Source of the DNA: Amoebophrya sp. A120 | Taxonomy: Eukaryota > Sar > Dinophyceae > Syndiniales > Amoebophryaceae | Direction of reading: 5' to 3' | DNA: 64,000 nt | Assembly (NCBI GenBank): GCA_905178155.1 | Contig: CAJINV010000002.1 | Location: forward strand, 5,870,476 to 5,934,475 | Shown: one piece after another, positions 1 to 12,200 of the stretch | How positions within the stretch are numbered: position 1 is the first letter of the stretch | Layout: each line of letters opens with the position of its first letter | Translations under genes and position numbers: made by a program | The notes under the pieces: model-generated | What the model saw: the letters and a program-made list of their open reading frames with translations, nothing else | Database searches by the model: none | Told to the model about the DNA's origin: nothing

Positions 1-142
1 CATACAGCGCGGCCTTTTTCTTCAACTTGGAGCTGCCAAAGTACAGAAAAAAGCCGTATTTTCTGTTGTTCAAAAAAGCAGAATGTGGCGCAAAAAAAGG
101 CAGTCGAATTCGGGAAGAAAAGGCGCAAAAAAATGAACACGC

Positions 143-1606
143 TCAGACAAGCAAAACGTCCAAAAAGTGACACGCAGTTGACACGCAGTTGAGTCCAAAA
201 AGTGACACGCAGTTGACACGCAAAGTGACACGCAGTTGACCACCGTCGTGGTTGTTCCAGTCAATCGACTCCAAAGACCCCCGCGTACTGTAACTTCGGG
301 TGTTGGAGGCGGATGGATTCAACATGTGATATCCGCTGCCGTCGTGGTTCATCAGAGGGATAGCGCTTGTTTTGGTTCCATTCAAGGCCGCACTGTTATT
401 GTCCTGCACGTGCCACGTGAAACAGTTCTGATTCATCAACCTCGTCAAAGTTTTCGCGTCGCCAAAAACGGTGTCGTAGTCGCCCCGTAAATGGAGTTTT
501 ACCAAACTACTCGCAGTTCGCCGCAGTGGTAAATCTTCGCGTCTGGCTGTACTTATGCGCATCGCTGGGGCCCCGCCCCCCGCTGAAGTAGCAGACGCAT
601 TTTCACCTTCTACACCAGGAGCAGTGGCCGTAGTACCAGAAAAATTAACGGTGCTGTTGTTGGTTATGCTGCTCTGGTCGTCATTTTCACCGTCAACATC
701 TCGCCCGGTCGTGGGTTGTGTCGTCCCTAGCAATCTAGTTTTATTCTCCTCGTCATTGTAGTTTATCGATTTCTTGTCCATTTTGGTGGACAGCAATAAT
801 GCGCTTGAGGGCGTCATGGGAGCGGAGTTGGACTCCTTTTCATCTTCCTTTGCTCGTGTCGTTGTTTTTTCTTCGGCGTCATCTACAACTTCTTTATCAA
901 CATGGTCGCCATCTACTTCACTGGGATCTATGTCTCGATCCATATCCTCTTTATTCACTAAACCCGAGTTCGAGGAAATCTGCGAATTCCACCGTCTCGA
1001 CTGCGACGCCACGGAGTTATTTCCGGGAAACGGAAAGTGCACCTGCTCTTTGTAGAATGCCGTCGAGGAGTTCCCCGAGCTTCTCGTCCGGTCTAAGGGG
1101 TGAAAAGAGAGTAAAGGAGCTGGGTTGTTCATATTCTTGCTACTGTTCTTTGTGGTCTTCGTTCTTGTGCTTGCTGTGGTGCCACCGGTTACATCAACTT
1201 TCGTAGTCGTTGTGCAATGACGCGTTTCGTTCTCCAAGCTAGCGATCTCCTTCAAGTCCGACTCCAGCATCAGACTCCCGTGGTAGTATTCGTAATTTTC
1301 CCTCGTCGCCTGCCGTTGCAGCACCCCCCGGCCGGCTGTGCTGTTATTGCTGTTGTTCGTTCCCGCGGACTTGGTCGTGTTCGGTCGCGACTTTTGGATC
1401 GAGTACTCAATCCTGGTAGTCAGCTTCTTCCGTTGGTCTTTCCCGTAAAACTTCGGCAAGAACTTCAGCAGCCGGTGCTTCTGCTTCGGGGGTTCTGGCA
1501 CCAGGTCCTCTCCCGCGTCAGAGTCATTGTCCTGCTTTTGGCGTTGCGACGACGAAGATATTCTCGCTGAGGTGGACAATTTGGAATTCACAGAGGGTGA
1601 ATTCAT
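143..1606 (-). CDS. Low-complexity Ser/Thr/Asn-rich protein, unrecognised
   Basis: An open frame of about 487 codons from an ATG at 1606 to a stop at 143-145. The frame stays open upstream to 1756, but the only initiator there is GTG, so I prefer the internal ATG; a short upstream exon is possible. The protein is dominated by Ser, Thr, Asn and charged residues, with a basic stretch near the N-terminus and acidic patches in the middle. No domain, signal peptide or membrane segment is visible. The last 30 or so codons run into a short tandem repeat (about 165-240), so the true C-terminus is uncertain. The neighbouring gene to the right ends only about 320 bases upstream on the same strand. Function unknown. 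Confidence 0.5.
   Translation of the reverse strand: MNSPSVNSKLSTSARISSSSQRQKQDNDSDAGEDLVPEPPKQKHRLLKFLPKFYGKDQRKKLTTRIEYSIQKSRPNTTKSAGTNNSNNSTAGRGVLQRQATRENYEYYHGSLMLESDLKEIASLENETRHCTTTTKVDVTGGTTASTRTKTTKNSSKNMNNPAPLLSFHPLDRTRSSGNSSTAFYKEQVHFPFPGNNSVASQSRRWNSQISSNSGLVNKEDMDRDIDPSEVDGDHVDKEVVDDAEEKTTTRAKEDEKESNSAPMTPSSALLLSTKMDKKSINYNDEENKTRLLGTTQPTTGRDVDGENDDQSSITNNSTVNFSGTTATAPGVEGENASATSAGGGAPAMRISTARREDLPLRRTASSLVKLHLRGDYDTVFGDAKTLTRLMNQNCFTWHVQDNNSAALNGTKTSAIPLMNHDGSGYHMLNPSASNTRSYSTRGSLESIDWNNHDGGQLRVTLRVNCVSLFGLNCVSTACHFLDVLLV
165..240. repeat. Short tandem repeat at gene 3' end
   Basis: Four to five copies of a unit read on the minus strand as GTCAACTGCGTGTCACTTT, some followed by TTGGAC. 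The copies overlap the predicted C-terminus of the gene ending at 143 and encode a repeated Asn-Cys-Val-Ser. The unit does not resemble the intron elements elsewhere in the window. Confidence 0.7.
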
Positions 1607-1928
1607 CGTCGGATCACTGCCGCCCTTGATACCAATCTTCTGGTGGTATTGAAGAGAGAAAGCCGGGACGATAGGGTGTTGGTTTATTTCGATGCGTCTA
1701 GTAGTAACATGCTGGTGCGCGATTTTGCCACGCAAAGAAATTAAAGCGCTGCACACAATACTTGGTTTGCAGCTGGTGAGGAAAAAGAAAAGGGCATGGA
1801 CTTGAATTATGCTATATGCATGAAGTGAAGCGCGTCACGTCTCTCATAACATACTGGTAGAATTAATAGTACGCCTTTCATGCATATTCCGTCACATCTA
1901 GACACTTCGAGTCAGGTGCCGACCCTGC

Positions 1929-3862
1929 TTAATAATCACCATTTTGATACAGCAGATTGACAGTCGGTCTGCTCGCACTTCCGCTTCGACTGTCTTTCAA
2001 ATTGAAACTTATCCCACGAAAAAAGTGTTACAGTTACACATTTGTAGTGAATGCAGCAACACAAATTTCTCTGCATGTTGAGAGAGAAAACTTGTAGTGC
2101 AGAAATTCTAGGGGAAAACACCTATGAAACGAGGCTTCTATGCATATCCGGCATGACAGAGCTTGCCTGTCTTGCTTGGCCTGCAACGCAATGTGTAACT
2201 GTAACACTTTTTTCTTGCGATAAAACTCGACGCGTTTCCACTACCCGAGCTTCGGCTCGGCGACTCGGTCATAACACTGGTGTTGGCATTCCTGCTTGTC
2301 CTCTCGTCCGGTTGTTGACCATCAGCATCCTCATGATCCCGGTCGGCTCGATCATTTACCGCGAACTTCGCAGCACTTATATTGTTCTCTTTCTCTTTGT
2401 CACCACCTTGTAGTAAGCCACCGTACAGGAACTTCTGTTTCTTTTTGCTCGCCACGGAGCTGGAGGAGTTGGACCCGTACTTCTTGTTCGTCGACACATT
2501 CTCCGGCCAGTTGTTCATAATTCGGTAGAAGTCGTACTCGATGCGGCCTCGCGATTTCGTCCGCCCCTCCGCCTGCTCCTTTTCCGACAACCCAATCCAG
2601 GGTTTGTATACCTTCCCGTCGTTGGTGTACATGCAGAGCTTCGCGTCCTGTTTCTGAAAGTAGCCGTCGTTGGACAGGTTCCGGTGGTGACTGCCAGAAG
2701 AAGTGTTTTGGTGAAGACGGTGATTCATTTTTGGGTGGAACAACGCGGATCGGTCTCCCGATCCCGACGAGTTCCTTCCGCTCGCCGCGAGCGACGATTT
2801 AATATTGTGATCACGCTGTTGTACTGTCCCATCCAGGCCGATCGGAAGCAACGGCGGATCGGTCTGGGTTCTTCGGGTCAGAAGGTTTTTCACGACTTCG
2901 TTGTCATCTCTCCCCAGGATCTCTTCCACGTGGTACTCGTATTCCGCCTGCTCGTATCAAGTGCAAAAAAGTCTGGACCTGGAAGAATGCATGTTTGTCA
3001 TGCTTGTCTGCCATGACTCTTAAATCTGTCATGCACGTTACCCAAGAGCTAGATTTTTTCTGTGATGCAGAAACGCAGTTTGTCATGCAGAATAGGCAAC
3101 ACCTAGAAGCTCAGAAACTTGTGATGCTGAGCCAGCATTTGTGGCCTCATCATGAAACGCCACCCAGCATCGAAAGTTTCCAGACCCAGACATTTTTACA
3201 TTTGATAGCTCGTACCCGTGCCCGGCGACGACATCCAGCTTCTGGTACTGCCGTTCCTCGTATCAAATGCAAAAATGTCTGGGTCTGGAAAGTTGGAACT
3301 TGTGATGCTAACTTTGGACTCTAAAAAAATCTGTATTGCATGACCAGCAAGAGGAGCCATATTTGTGCTACGCGAGGAGGGCATTTGTCATTCGGAAATG
3401 GCATCAGGAAGCTTTCCAAAAATCTGTGATGCTGGGTCATGCATTACAAGCATCATGGGTCATGCTAGACAAGCATGACAAGCCTTCCATTCTTCCAGAC
3501 CCAGACATTTTTACATTTGATACCTCGACAATGACCTCATCGGAGACTTCGCGCTCCTTCAACTCTAGCTGGGATTCTAACAGTAGGTCGGTCGTGAGCG
3601 AGAGGGAGGTGGTGAAATCTTTGGTCGGCCGGCGCGCTTCAAGCACCGTGTTGGAGAAGTGCGCGGCTTTCTGTTTCGAGGAGGTGCTGCTGGAGGTGTT
3701 GAGTGGAGGGGATTTGGAGGAGGTGTTGTCAGGAGCATCTCCTTGCTCAATACCTCCGCCGCAGTCTGTTTTTTCGGCGAGCTGCCGAGTCTCTGGGTCG
3801 TCGGTCGCTGCGGTGCTGGTCCCGCGACCGAGGGGGAGCTTTTTAGCGGGGCTGGTGGACAT
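1929..3862 (-). CDS. Unrecognised four-exon protein with three element introns
   Basis: Exons 3862-3524, 3256-3209, 2950-2223 and 2004-1929 join in frame to 396 codons plus TAA. The start is an ATG at 3862. Each intron is one inverted-repeat element plus one copy of a flanking direct repeat (CGAG, TACGAG and AGTTT respectively), and the 48-base second exon lies between two elements of the same family. Read without splicing, each exon runs into the translated inverted repeat. The N-terminal part is Ser/Thr-rich. The best-ordered stretch is near the middle of exon 3 (around IEYDFYRIMNNWPENV), followed by a Ser/Asn-rich tail. I recognise no family. In-frame joining at three junctions is the main support for the model. 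Confidence 0.7.
2005..2222. repeat. Introner-like element, family 2 (AAAAAAGTGTTACAG ends)
   Basis: Inverted ends built on AAAAAAGTGTTACAGTTACA and its reverse complement; the unit begins TATC and ends GATA on the minus strand and is flanked by AGTTT duplicates. Removing the unit plus one AGTTT joins a Ser-Ser-Phe reading frame to a downstream exon that ends at TAA in phase. Confidence 0.8.
2951..3208. repeat. Introner-like element, family 1 (GTCTGG ends)
   Basis: Ends carry GTCTGGACCTGG-type sequence and its inverse, with GATA at the downstream end. The flanking duplication is TACGAG. Excision of 258 bases keeps the frame. No slide along the duplication gives GT-AG. Confidence 0.85.
3257..3523. 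repeat. Introner-like element, family 1 (GTCTGG ends)
   Basis: Near-perfect inverted ends with GTCTGGGTCTGG; the flanking duplication is CGAG. Excision of 267 bases keeps the frame. Because the duplication ends in AG and the element starts GTATC, this copy can be read as an ordinary GT-AG intron. Confidence 0.85.
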
Positions 3863-6220
3863 TCTGGTTTTGTGCGAGTCTGAGTGTGAGTCGCAAGGAA
3901 AAATACTAAATCGAGTGCAGAATGAGAGCAGTAATCTCCCAACCAGCCTGCTCTATTATCTGGCTCTCTGCTTGTGCGTTCACGAAAACTTACGCGAAAG
4001 CGAGGCCGCGAAGAAAAATGCCAATGCCGAGGCTGACGGAAAAAAGACAATTTCATATTAATGCCTCTCACTCACTGCGCCTAACACGGCGCCAGAACCT
4101 CACACTCACGTCACAAGAAAAAACAATCAACAAATAAAATATCATCTGGCGGTTACTTCTAAGTGGCTTACCCGTGTGAAAGAAATTTGAACTCTCTCGG
4201 TCCCCCTCCCCCCACCAACACCGCCACGTCAAGAAGAGACAACGCTCCCTCAAGAAATAGTTGTACGAAACCCAAGCACAGGCACAGAAAAAGATCAACA
4301 AAGTTGGATGCTGACGGGTACCGAGAAAACCTGTCAGTTGCACTCACTATGTAACCCGCAGTGAGTTAATGCGTTGAGGTAGACGTAGAGGTGGCACTAG
4401 TGGCAGCAGGCGCGCAGATATTGCGCCTGGCGCCGCTCGCGACGGCCGGGAAGCTGCAAACTTACTGGGGTGGCCTGCGTGCGCGAGGTCGTTTGCGGTC
4501 ATCCCAGGGGGGGGCGGCGGGCCCGCGGCGAGGCAGAGGGGCGCGAATGTGACCACAAGCCACACGGCCACCGGCCGGCCATCGCCGGCCGCCGCACATT
4601 AATGGCCGACGCGGGGGGCCATGGGGCGGGGCGCCGCGTCATCGCGGCGCACCGGGCGCCCATACTCGTCAGGCTCTGCCAGCCGCTGGAGGTTCTTCAC
4701 GATGATGGAGCACGTCGCCGCACAGTCCGCCGGGCGCGTCGGGTTTTCAATACCCACACACGCGCCCTGTCACAACTCGCTTAGTTCGTCGTCACGCAGA
4801 AGGGCCGGCATTGGTGCCGCGCCGGCCGCCCGGATAGGGCGGGCGGGCCACTGCCGGGAACGACGGCCCCCGTCGGCCCTGCGAGCAGGCTCAGAAAGCG
4901 GCGCCCCATGCGGCCGCCAGCCCGGCCATTTTGGGAGCATGGCGCGCAGGCGCGAACTCGGGCGCGGCATTATTCTCACCACCTGGCAACCCTGTAGGCC
5001 TGTCCTCCGTCGTGTCGCCGCTGGCTTGTACTCAGTTGTGTCGCCGCTCGGCGCGCCCCGCTCCGGGCCCCCCTGCCATTTTGGCGCCTTCCTCCATTTT
5101 AGGCACTTCTCGCCGTCTTCAGCGATTAGCCGACAAAGATCGGGCCACCAGGCCAAGGCGTCCATCTTGTTCGAAGCGATTGCGGAAAATAACCGCATGA
5201 ATGCAGCGCCACGTAGCTATTTTATTTTACTCAGCAAAAATAAGCCATATTTCAACGAATTCGTGCACGTTCAAACATAGCGACAGAAGCTCATGACCGC
5301 AACGCCTCTCAATGCTCTTGGATAGGTATCGTTCCCTCATGGTCACCGGGAAAAACATGTTGATACCAACGACGAATATTGGCGCACTTGCAACGTGCAA
5401 CCGCGGAATAGGAAGGAATAGAATCGACCTACTATGCTTATCTCCCCACACTCATCATATCACGGACCACGTCCCGTCACTCGTTGCTGAAAGAAAGTCG
5501 ATCCCAGTGAAATACCAGCAGAGCTTAACGTTGCGCAAAAAAATGAAACGATCGCACTACCTCCAGCCTCATGGAACGAGGCACAGCCACGTTGCCAAGT
5601 AATCGCAATTTTTGCTTATCTTTTTACTTCTTCCTCATCTTCTTGCTTTACGTTTTCTCGGAAATTTCCAGGTCGGTTACTTGCACCTTACAACTCTTCA
5701 TCAGAGTTTCACGCTTACAATCGGTTTCTTTGACTTATGGTTGCTTTGACCAATATTTTTTTCTCTTCTCACTCCTCTTGATGGTCTTTGACAGTATCAA
5801 ATCGAAGGTGGTTTTTATTTTTCCTGTGACGATTGGAAATTATTTTCAAAACAAGCTCTGCTTTGTAATTCACTGTGACAACAAACTGTGAGAATCGACG
5901 AAACAAGATTTTTACCATTTCACGTTTCGAAAAAAGAGACTGCTCCTGTGTCTTTTTACTTCTATATCCGGATAGCTCGGAAATGGAAAATCGAAGTTCA
6001 CGCAGGGCTGTTGTACTCCCTAACAGCACGATTCACGCACACTTTCCCAGAAGTTGCATGAGGAAAATCCGCCACCTTGGAGTGCAAGAGGGGAGGTTGT
6101 ACTTATCGGTTGAAAAACTTCTTTGACGAAAAATGGTTGACGCACGTCCTGCTCTCCACCGCCACCCACACAGGGAAACACAACAAGGAGCAACATCAAT
6201 ACGCGGCAGCACTTTTTCTT
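3863..6220. other. Intergenic region with GC-rich island (about 4370-5205)
   Basis: The flanks are AT-rich with only short frames. Between about 4370 and 5205 the sequence becomes very GC-rich with runs of CGGCC and GCGC, then drops sharply back to AT-rich. The plus-strand frame 4621-5280 and the minus-strand frame 4770-5198 owe their openness to GC content; their translations show no domain. From about 5210 to 6220 the sequence is AT-rich and I see no supported gene. I see no tRNA or rRNA. Confidence 0.55.
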
Positions 6221-9200
6221 TCACACGAACCCGTTGATTTTGACCACAAAACCGCAACTCGCAGGAATTTCGATCATCTCCGACCGGGCGGTGTGGATCA
6301 AACTTTTGTCCACCTTTTCCTTGATCTCGAGCTGGAGTTTTTCGTCCGGTGAGATGTTTTTGTTTTCGATGAAGATCGTGTCGTACAGATCCATCCCCGT
6401 TTCGTAGATCGCCCCGTCGAACATCCGGGCGGACTTCAGCCACAGCTTCACCAACACGGGGATGTACCCGTGGTTCTGCACCTCGATGCCGTCCTTCGGC
6501 CCGCCCAGGTGGATGCTGATCCCGCAATCTAGCCGGGCCAGCGTGTGAATGGACGTCCGGCTCGCATCCACCGTGGCGACGACTCCCTTCTCCAAGTAGA
6601 ACTTCAAGTGGCATTTCAGGTATTCCTCCTCCTCCGGCTGGTAATTCTCGTCGTCTTCCGGCTCGGGAATCACGAGTTTCTGCTCCTTTTCCTCCTCGTT
6701 CTTCGGGGAATTGGAGGTTTCCGTGTCGGTTTTCGAGGTGGGTTGCTCGTTTTGAAGATTCTGATTCATCTCGTTCAGATCCTTCTCCACGTCCGCGGTC
6801 TGCTTCGTTGGGCTCTTGGTGTTCGGACTGGACAAGTGGCTGCTGTTGTTGTCGTCGTCCTCATTGTCCAGGCCTAAGAGTCCCAACCCGTCCCCATCGA
6901 GACTGTGGTGAATTAACCCACCATACCCGTACTCATCGCCACCATCTAGTGTCGTGCCTGCAGCTCCGTAGTCAAGACTCGTCCCGGGATCATCGACATT
7001 TTCTGTCCCGTCATCGTTTCTGCTACTATTCTGTCCGTCCCGCAATAAATCAGTTGATTTCTCCACCGCGGGACTCCACTTTTCCTCAGAGTCGTGGGAA
7101 TCCACGGAGTTACGATGGTGCACGACCCCACCGGGCGTGATGTGCGTGTCCGTCTGCTTGCTGCTGGACGGGGTGGCTTTGTTGTTTGTCAATTTGGAGG
7201 ATTTGTTCTTCGGCGATAAATCGTTATCTGGCGATCTGATTGCGCTGTCGTCGACTGCCTTGGAGGCAGATTCGTTGTTATTATTTGCGGTTTGTTTTGA
7301 AGAGGTATTGGAAGGAGATTTCACCATGTTCTGATCGGCCACTTCGTCGGGTACTACACCAGCGGTGGTTTCTTCTGGATTGTTCATTTTGCTGTGCGCG
7401 GGACCGCCACTTCTACTGCTACTTTCGAAGTGGTTCGCGTCGACATCCGTTATCTCCGTGTTCACAATCTGTACCACTTCCGGTGGCTGCAGAGCCAGTT
7501 GCTGCTCCTTTTTCAACCTGCGTTCCGCCTCCCTTTCCGCCAACAGCGCCTTGATCTCCGCCTTTTTTTCCGCGATGTACGCGTTCCGGTTCTCTTTACT
7601 CGCCACGAACGGCACCTGGAGACACAACACCTGCCCAGGCCACAACAAAATCTCCTCGCTGTTCATCCGGCTCGCGGACGTGATCCCGCCGAGGACCAAT
7701 TTTGTCATCGGGTGGGCCGACATTACTAACCCGACCGTTTTCTGCACAATCCCGTCGTAAGATTCAAACCGAAGCGTGACGCACCGGCAGGTTTGGTTGC
7801 AGATCAGCACGCGCCGCCGCGTCCCGTGAAGGTAGGCGGAAATCTGGGACTCAAACTCGCTGTGCCACCCGTTCATCTGATCGAGGCCCGTGTCGTAGCT
7901 ACCCTGCGCGAGCCCCCGGCTGACCAGGGTGTGCGGCGCCGTCAAACAGTACCCGCGGCGCTCGATCACCTGCACGAGCTGCTGCTCGGGAGACGTCGGT
8001 GGGCGCTTTGCAGTTTGCTGGTTCTTCTGCTTGCTGCCGGTGTTCAATGCCACTTCACCCTCGGGGCTTTTATTTGCAACTGCGGCTTTGCTCTTACCTG
8101 CAGGGGACGTAGTTGTCGTTGCTGCGTCCTCAGTCACCTCCTCAACCGCGTCCTCGAAGGTGTCACTCCTCAGTTTTTCCATATCAATCGGCACGACGTT
8201 CATCTGCTCTATCCTCGTTTCCACGACCGGACAGACTCGGTTCCGCAACGATTCGACCGTTTGGTCCTCCAACAGCAAAAACCGCATGTCGTCGCTCATC
8301 CACAGCATCACATTCGAAATCGCCCACACCTCCAACGCGCCGGGCAGCGGCATCACCAGCCCGGCGGCGAAACCGAGAACCGAGTGCTGCACCTTCCCCA
8401 GGAAGGACTCCCCGGGGATGTGGGACAAATTCGCGTGCAGCTGCTGCTGCTTCACCTCTTGCTGTAGTTGTGCGGGGGAAGAGGAGTTGGCGTCTCCTTG
8501 TTCTTGCGCGGTCGTCTGATCTTCAGGGTCATTTTGAAGAATCTGGTCTCCCCTGGGGGAAAAAACATTTGGGTTCGACAATCCGTCGTCGCTGTTCTCA
8601 TCATCGCTTTGTTTGTTTCCGTTTTTCCGATCGCGGACAACGGCGCGATTGCTTTTCTGCTCGCCATTTTCCCCCGCCACAGGATGCGCGCCGTTGCTAT
8701 CCAGCCCCGCGAGACCCGCCCCGTCGCCGGAACTGGAATTCGCGCGGATAATGTTGCTCGCGTCGTCGTGTTATCCTGTGCAAAAGTTCTTGTATCGGAG
8801 ACTCGTAGCAAGTGATTGCGATTTTGCATCACAATAAACGTGTTGGTGTTCATCTTTACCTTAATCAATCTGCATGAGAAATTTCATTTTGTCTCTGTGA
8901 TTCAATCACGACCACTAAGCCACCTAATACGATAGAACTTTTTGCAGCAATGCATATGTATTCCATGATTTGGTCTTCTGGCACGACCGCAGAGGGGGAT
9001 CTTTGCACTGCGATGGCGGGAACCACTGAAGTTGTGGCTCCGCTAGACACTAGGTCGGTATTCAGCTGCAACAGATTGTTTTGCTCTGTCTCGCTGTTAC
9101 TGGTATTTATCCCTACTAGCTCTTTCGAGCTCTGTTTTGACAAGTTCGTCTTCTCACTCACCACCCCCTTCGCCACGGCCGTGCTGTAGGTTTTGTTCGT

Positions 9201-12200
9201 TGCCGGCGTGGTTTTGTCCAGCACCAATTGCGACCCTTTGCGATGCAGGTTGCTGCTCGGCTGTCCCGCGGCTGCTGCGGCGTTGTTTACGGCCGTCTGC
9301 GCACCGAGTAGCAACACCGCTCGGATTGACATCAGTCGCTTCTGTTGCGCCAAGTACCCCTGCCCCAACGCCCGGAGACACTGCAGGAGATCCACCCGCT
9401 CCTTCAACAGAAACGCCAAATCCACGCCGTGCAGAATGTGGTCGCACAGCCGCAGCACCTCTGGCAAATGCTCCTGCAGCGCCTGGAGCCAGGCTTCGTT
9501 CCACTCTTCCTTCCGGGTTTGCCAGTCGGCGAGCATCTTGCCGTCCAGCGACTCGAAAATCGCGCCCCACAGGTGATCCAGCGACGCCCGCTCCATCCAG
9601 TGCAGGCTGTCGTGAAGCAGAATGATGCAGGATCGCAAAACGTAGAACAGGCCCAAGGCCTGTACGCGTTCTCGCACCGTGTAGGACTGGGCGAGGAGCT
9701 GCTTCTTCGTAAGTTGATTCTTCTTCGCGGCATCCTCTTCTTTGTTGGTCGAGGCCTGCTCGGAGGACGTTTGCGCTGGTTGCTGCGCCGCTGCGCCCGC
9801 GATTTTGCCCGCGGTAACTACCGCCGCCACGGCGGCTTTGGCCTTCGGAGTTGCTGCGCCTCCGGGAGCGGATTGTGTTGAAGTGGATCCAGTAGCTGCA
9901 CCCGTGCCTGCTTTGCTCTTTGGCGTCGCTTGTTTGTTTGCCGCCGGCGACGTGGCCGCGCTGGTTTGTTCGCCATCGACACTTGTTGCGTTATTTCCTG
10001 CTTCAGTCGTAGTTTTCTTCGAACCCGGTTTACTGTTCGAGCCAAGTACAACTGTTCCGCTGGTCGGACTGGTGTCGATGTTTCCGCTGCTGGGGTCTCC
10101 CGTGCCGGACAGAAACTCTGCCATGGTCTCGGCCCGTTCCGCCTTGACCTTCCGCTCCGCACCGAGGAGGCCGTCGTTCCGTGTGATGGAGCTGGTGGTG
10201 GCCACGTGCCGGAATCTCTCCTTCAGTACCGCGCCTTGCTGGGTTGTGCTGTCCGAGTCATCGCTACTCTTGTCATTCCCGTCGTGGTCGTCTGCGTGCT
10301 GGAATTTGGGGCCGGCGGCCGCTCGCGAGGAAGATGATGAACCCTGGGGAGCAGGGCTCTTTTCAACAACTCCCACGTCACCCGGATTTTTGGCATCCAC
10401 TCCAGGTTCTCCCCCACTGGTCGTGGCCGACGTCCCCGACGGGTTAACGTTATTCTCCCCGCCACTGACTGGGTCCTTCGGCGTCTCGGCGCCGGCTCTG
10501 CTACTACCGGCTACGACATCGTCCGTCACCGCGCTGCTCACCGCGGTTGTCTCGCTGACCCCCGCAGTGGTTGCCTCGGACGGCGGCGCACCGACGGACG
10601 CGGTATCGTCAAGTAAGTCCGTGGCCGCGTTTTGTCCTTGGGGATTTTGCAGGTTTACTTGCTCCGCAGCAGCGGTAGTTCCACTTGCAGCAGTTTTGTT
10701 CTTCTTCTTTTTCTCTTTCGGTTTCGGACTGCTTGTAGACCTCGGCTTTTTGTAGATCTTCATCATGAAATCCGAAAAGCGCACGAGCCAGTGTTCGGGG
10801 TTCTGCAGCCCATCGTCGCCGTCGTTCAGTGCGTTGGCGATGTTGTACCGGATTAGTCTTTCCTGCTCCAAGTCTTCCAGTCTTTGCGACTTCCGCGGCA
10901 CGTATTCCTGATTCGCGTCGAGTAGGTGGAAATTGGATGCAGTTACCGTCACGATCTCCTGCGGAAACGCGGGGAGCAAATTGTTATCCACGACACTCTG
11001 CGCGGAGATCGGAAAGTAGCCCTGGTTACTAGTACCGCTGCTCTCCACGGCACTGTGCCGAGGACCGGAGCTGCTTGTAGCCCCTCCAGGTCCGCCACCT
11101 CCTGCGCCATCGTTTCTCGGGCTGCGCTCCTTGTTGTTGAAGGTTGCGCTCCTCGTGCCGGCCGGCGTTGCCATCTGCATCTGCAGCGGCTCCATGTTGT
11201 GGAGGGAAAAGCTGTCACCAGTCACGTTGCGGTTGCGCGGTTCGTACTCCACGGTGACGGCCTCGTCGTCGAGATCGTCTTCCACGAGGCTCCGCACTAA
11301 GTTCCTCGACAAAAACTTGTCGTGTCCCTTCCGCACCTCGTGCATCAGAAACCAATTTAGGGAAAACCGCAACCCCTTGAACAGGGGCGGTAAATTTTTC
11401 CGCCCCACGACGTTGAATTCGAGCTCTGCGTCCCGGGAGTTGCCGCCGAAGTTCTGGTTTTTTCTTTCCCGTTTCCGTATCACCGGCTCCTTCATCGACT
11501 TGTGGGTCGTAACTTCCTGGTTAGAAGTACCTTGCCCTCCCGCAGCTCCACCGCGTCGGTTGGGTCGGGCGATTTCCGGACTGAGTGATCCGGTATCCTG
11601 GATGGCGCTGACGATCCCGGCCGTGTCCTTGATCGCCACGTTGGCCTCGGCCAACTCGCCCCACCCGGCGCAGTTGAACCCGCGGATGGAAATGACATAG
11701 AGGCCGGGCGGGAGATTGGGAAGTTCCCAAGTGGTGAAAACCCCCGTGTCCTGCGACTTTTCCGCCTTGTAATTGCGATACGCAAAGCGCTTCTCCTTCT
11801 TTTTCTCCTTGCTCACCATGCGGTACTCCACCATGCAACCCAGAACGGGCGCGTCGCGGAGAAGATCCTGCATCTCGAACCGAATGCAGCCGTTGGCGCA
11901 GCCGCGCAGGTTTTGCGCGCGTTTTGGAACTGGTGCGGTTTTGAAGACCTGAGAGCGAGAAAAGGTAATTTTGGCGGTCGCAAGCACATTCAACACCAAG
12001 CACATTCGTTGCGAGAAAAAGAAGAAATTGAAATTTACTATCAGCACAACAATCAATTCGTACCGCCGCGCACTGCGCCGTTGGTCCCAGCCCCACTGCG
12101 TTTTTGGGCGCGACGCGGAAGAGGTAGCTCCGGTTCGGCAGCAGTCCCTGTATCACCGACTTCCACTCCCGGGTCTGCAGATCTTCTCCCTTCGCGAAAA

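Noticed and set aside
3437-3523. Apparent protein tail SNVKMSGSGRMEGL and similar SGSGRI/SGSGRM tails elsewhere
   Set aside because: This is the translation of the family 1 inverted repeat where an exon frame runs unspliced into the element.
4621-5280. A 219-codon plus-strand frame in the left GC-rich island
   Set aside because: Same composition artefact; an overlapping minus-strand frame is equally open and neither translation shows a motif.
9742-10755. A 337-codon plus-strand frame opposite the fibronectin gene
   Set aside because: Shadow of the long minus-strand exon; composition mirrors the complement of its Ser/Ala-rich coding.
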